Part shown: positions 5,658-5,922 of the stretch, one piece after another
How positions within the stretch are numbered: position 1 is the stretch's first letter
How the letters are laid out: each line of letters starts with the position of its first letter
DNA from: Acidobacteriaceae bacterium
GTDB taxonomy: Bacteria > Acidobacteriota > Terriglobia > Terriglobales > Acidobacteriaceae
Direction of reading: 5' to 3'
Assembly: GCA_003132825.1 (NCBI GenBank)
Contig: PKYX01000499.1
Coordinates: forward strand, 1 to 5,922
DNA: 5,922 nt
The notes under the pieces: model-generated
Databases searched by the model: none
Seen by the model: the letters and a program-made list of their open reading frames with translations, nothing else
What the model was told of the DNA's origin: nothing
Position numbers and translations under genes: made by a program

Positions 5658-5922
5658 TTGGCGTTCCTCTGGGAAAACGGCAAGATGCGTGACCTCCACA
5701 CGCTTTCCGGCGACGTCGCTAGCGTGGGACTCGGCATCAACGACATGGGCGATGTGGTCGGCGTCTCGATAGATGCGAGCGGGCACCTGCGTGCGGTCCT
5801 CTGGCACGATGGCGGGATGACCGACCTGAGTAAGGTCGTTCCTTCCGGCTCGACCTTGAATACATCAATTCGCGTGGCGAGATCGTCGGCTCGGCCATCG
5901 ATCTGACCAACGGCAACTTCCA
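5658..5922 (+). pseudogene. HAF-repeat protein fragment, 5'-truncated and frameshifted
   Basis: The sequence reads [15 protein letters not shown], then [20 protein letters not shown], then [17 protein letters not shown]. This is the signature of HAF repeats: A-F-L-W-x-x-G-x-M-x-DL, then G-IND-x-G-x-VVG, then the next unit. The repeats occur in secreted or surface proteins of Acidobacteria and other soil bacteria. No ATG start or signal peptide precedes it; the frame has a stop at 5631-5633, so the 5' part is missing. Near 5853-5858 the reading moves by one frame. Continuing in the old frame gives unrelated residues and a stop at 5904-5906. The -1 frame reads [20 protein letters not shown], the next HAF unit, which runs off the window edge. 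About six codons of the usual inter-repeat sequence seem lost there too. It is a broken gene unless the frameshift is a sequencing error. Confidence 0.78.

Noticed and set aside
5649..5661. CCAAAGCTTTTGG stem near a T-run as a terminator
   Set aside because: The T-run precedes the stem on the plus strand and becomes an A-run on the minus strand, so it does not have terminator order.

Overview
The window looks like an accessory, rearranged stretch of a soil-type bacterial genome of moderate to fairly high GC. Three things together suggest Acidobacteriota: an IS21-type element, remnants of LamG-like and HAF-repeat secreted proteins, and a secreted S33-type hydrolase. This assignment is inference from family content only; there is no rRNA or other marker here. 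Almost every gene boundary shows sign of breakage.

Region 1 (1-1984, minus strand) is an IS21-family insertion sequence. istB, the AAA+ ATPase helper, is complete. istA, the DDE transposase, keeps its whole catalytic core but has lost its N-terminal DNA-binding part. The two genes overlap by ATGA. The element's right end lies outside the window.

Region 2 (about 1980-3001) is a patch of relics. istA stops abruptly against the C-terminal end of a LamG-like (concanavalin-type) protein on the plus strand (1980-2168). About 650 bp without a convincing gene follow. Next comes an isolated IS21-type left end (about 2821-3001) with four 22-23 bp tandem repeats, in the same orientation as istAB but separated from it by non-IS DNA.

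Region 3 (3057-4214, plus) is a complete alpha/beta hydrolase of the proline iminopeptidase type with a signal peptide. The IS end lies about 55 bp before its likely start.

Region 4 (4160-5604, minus) is the most interesting part: a compact, promoter-driven toxin-antitoxin operon. The toxin is a zeta-type P-loop kinase. The antitoxin carries a complete two-component receiver (REC) domain in front of its Phd/YefM domain. Promoter, 17-bp palindrome, three AGCTA boxes at 9-bp intervals, and a GGAGG ribosome-binding site sit within 50 bp. The two reading frames overlap by 8 bp. This could be a toxin-antitoxin module whose repression or neutralisation responds to a phosphorylation signal.

Region 5 (5658 to the window end, plus) is a 5'-truncated and frameshifted HAF-repeat protein. 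The toxin-antitoxin module thus sits between a hydrolase gene whose 3' end it overlaps and a broken HAF gene, which suggests it arrived as an insertion.
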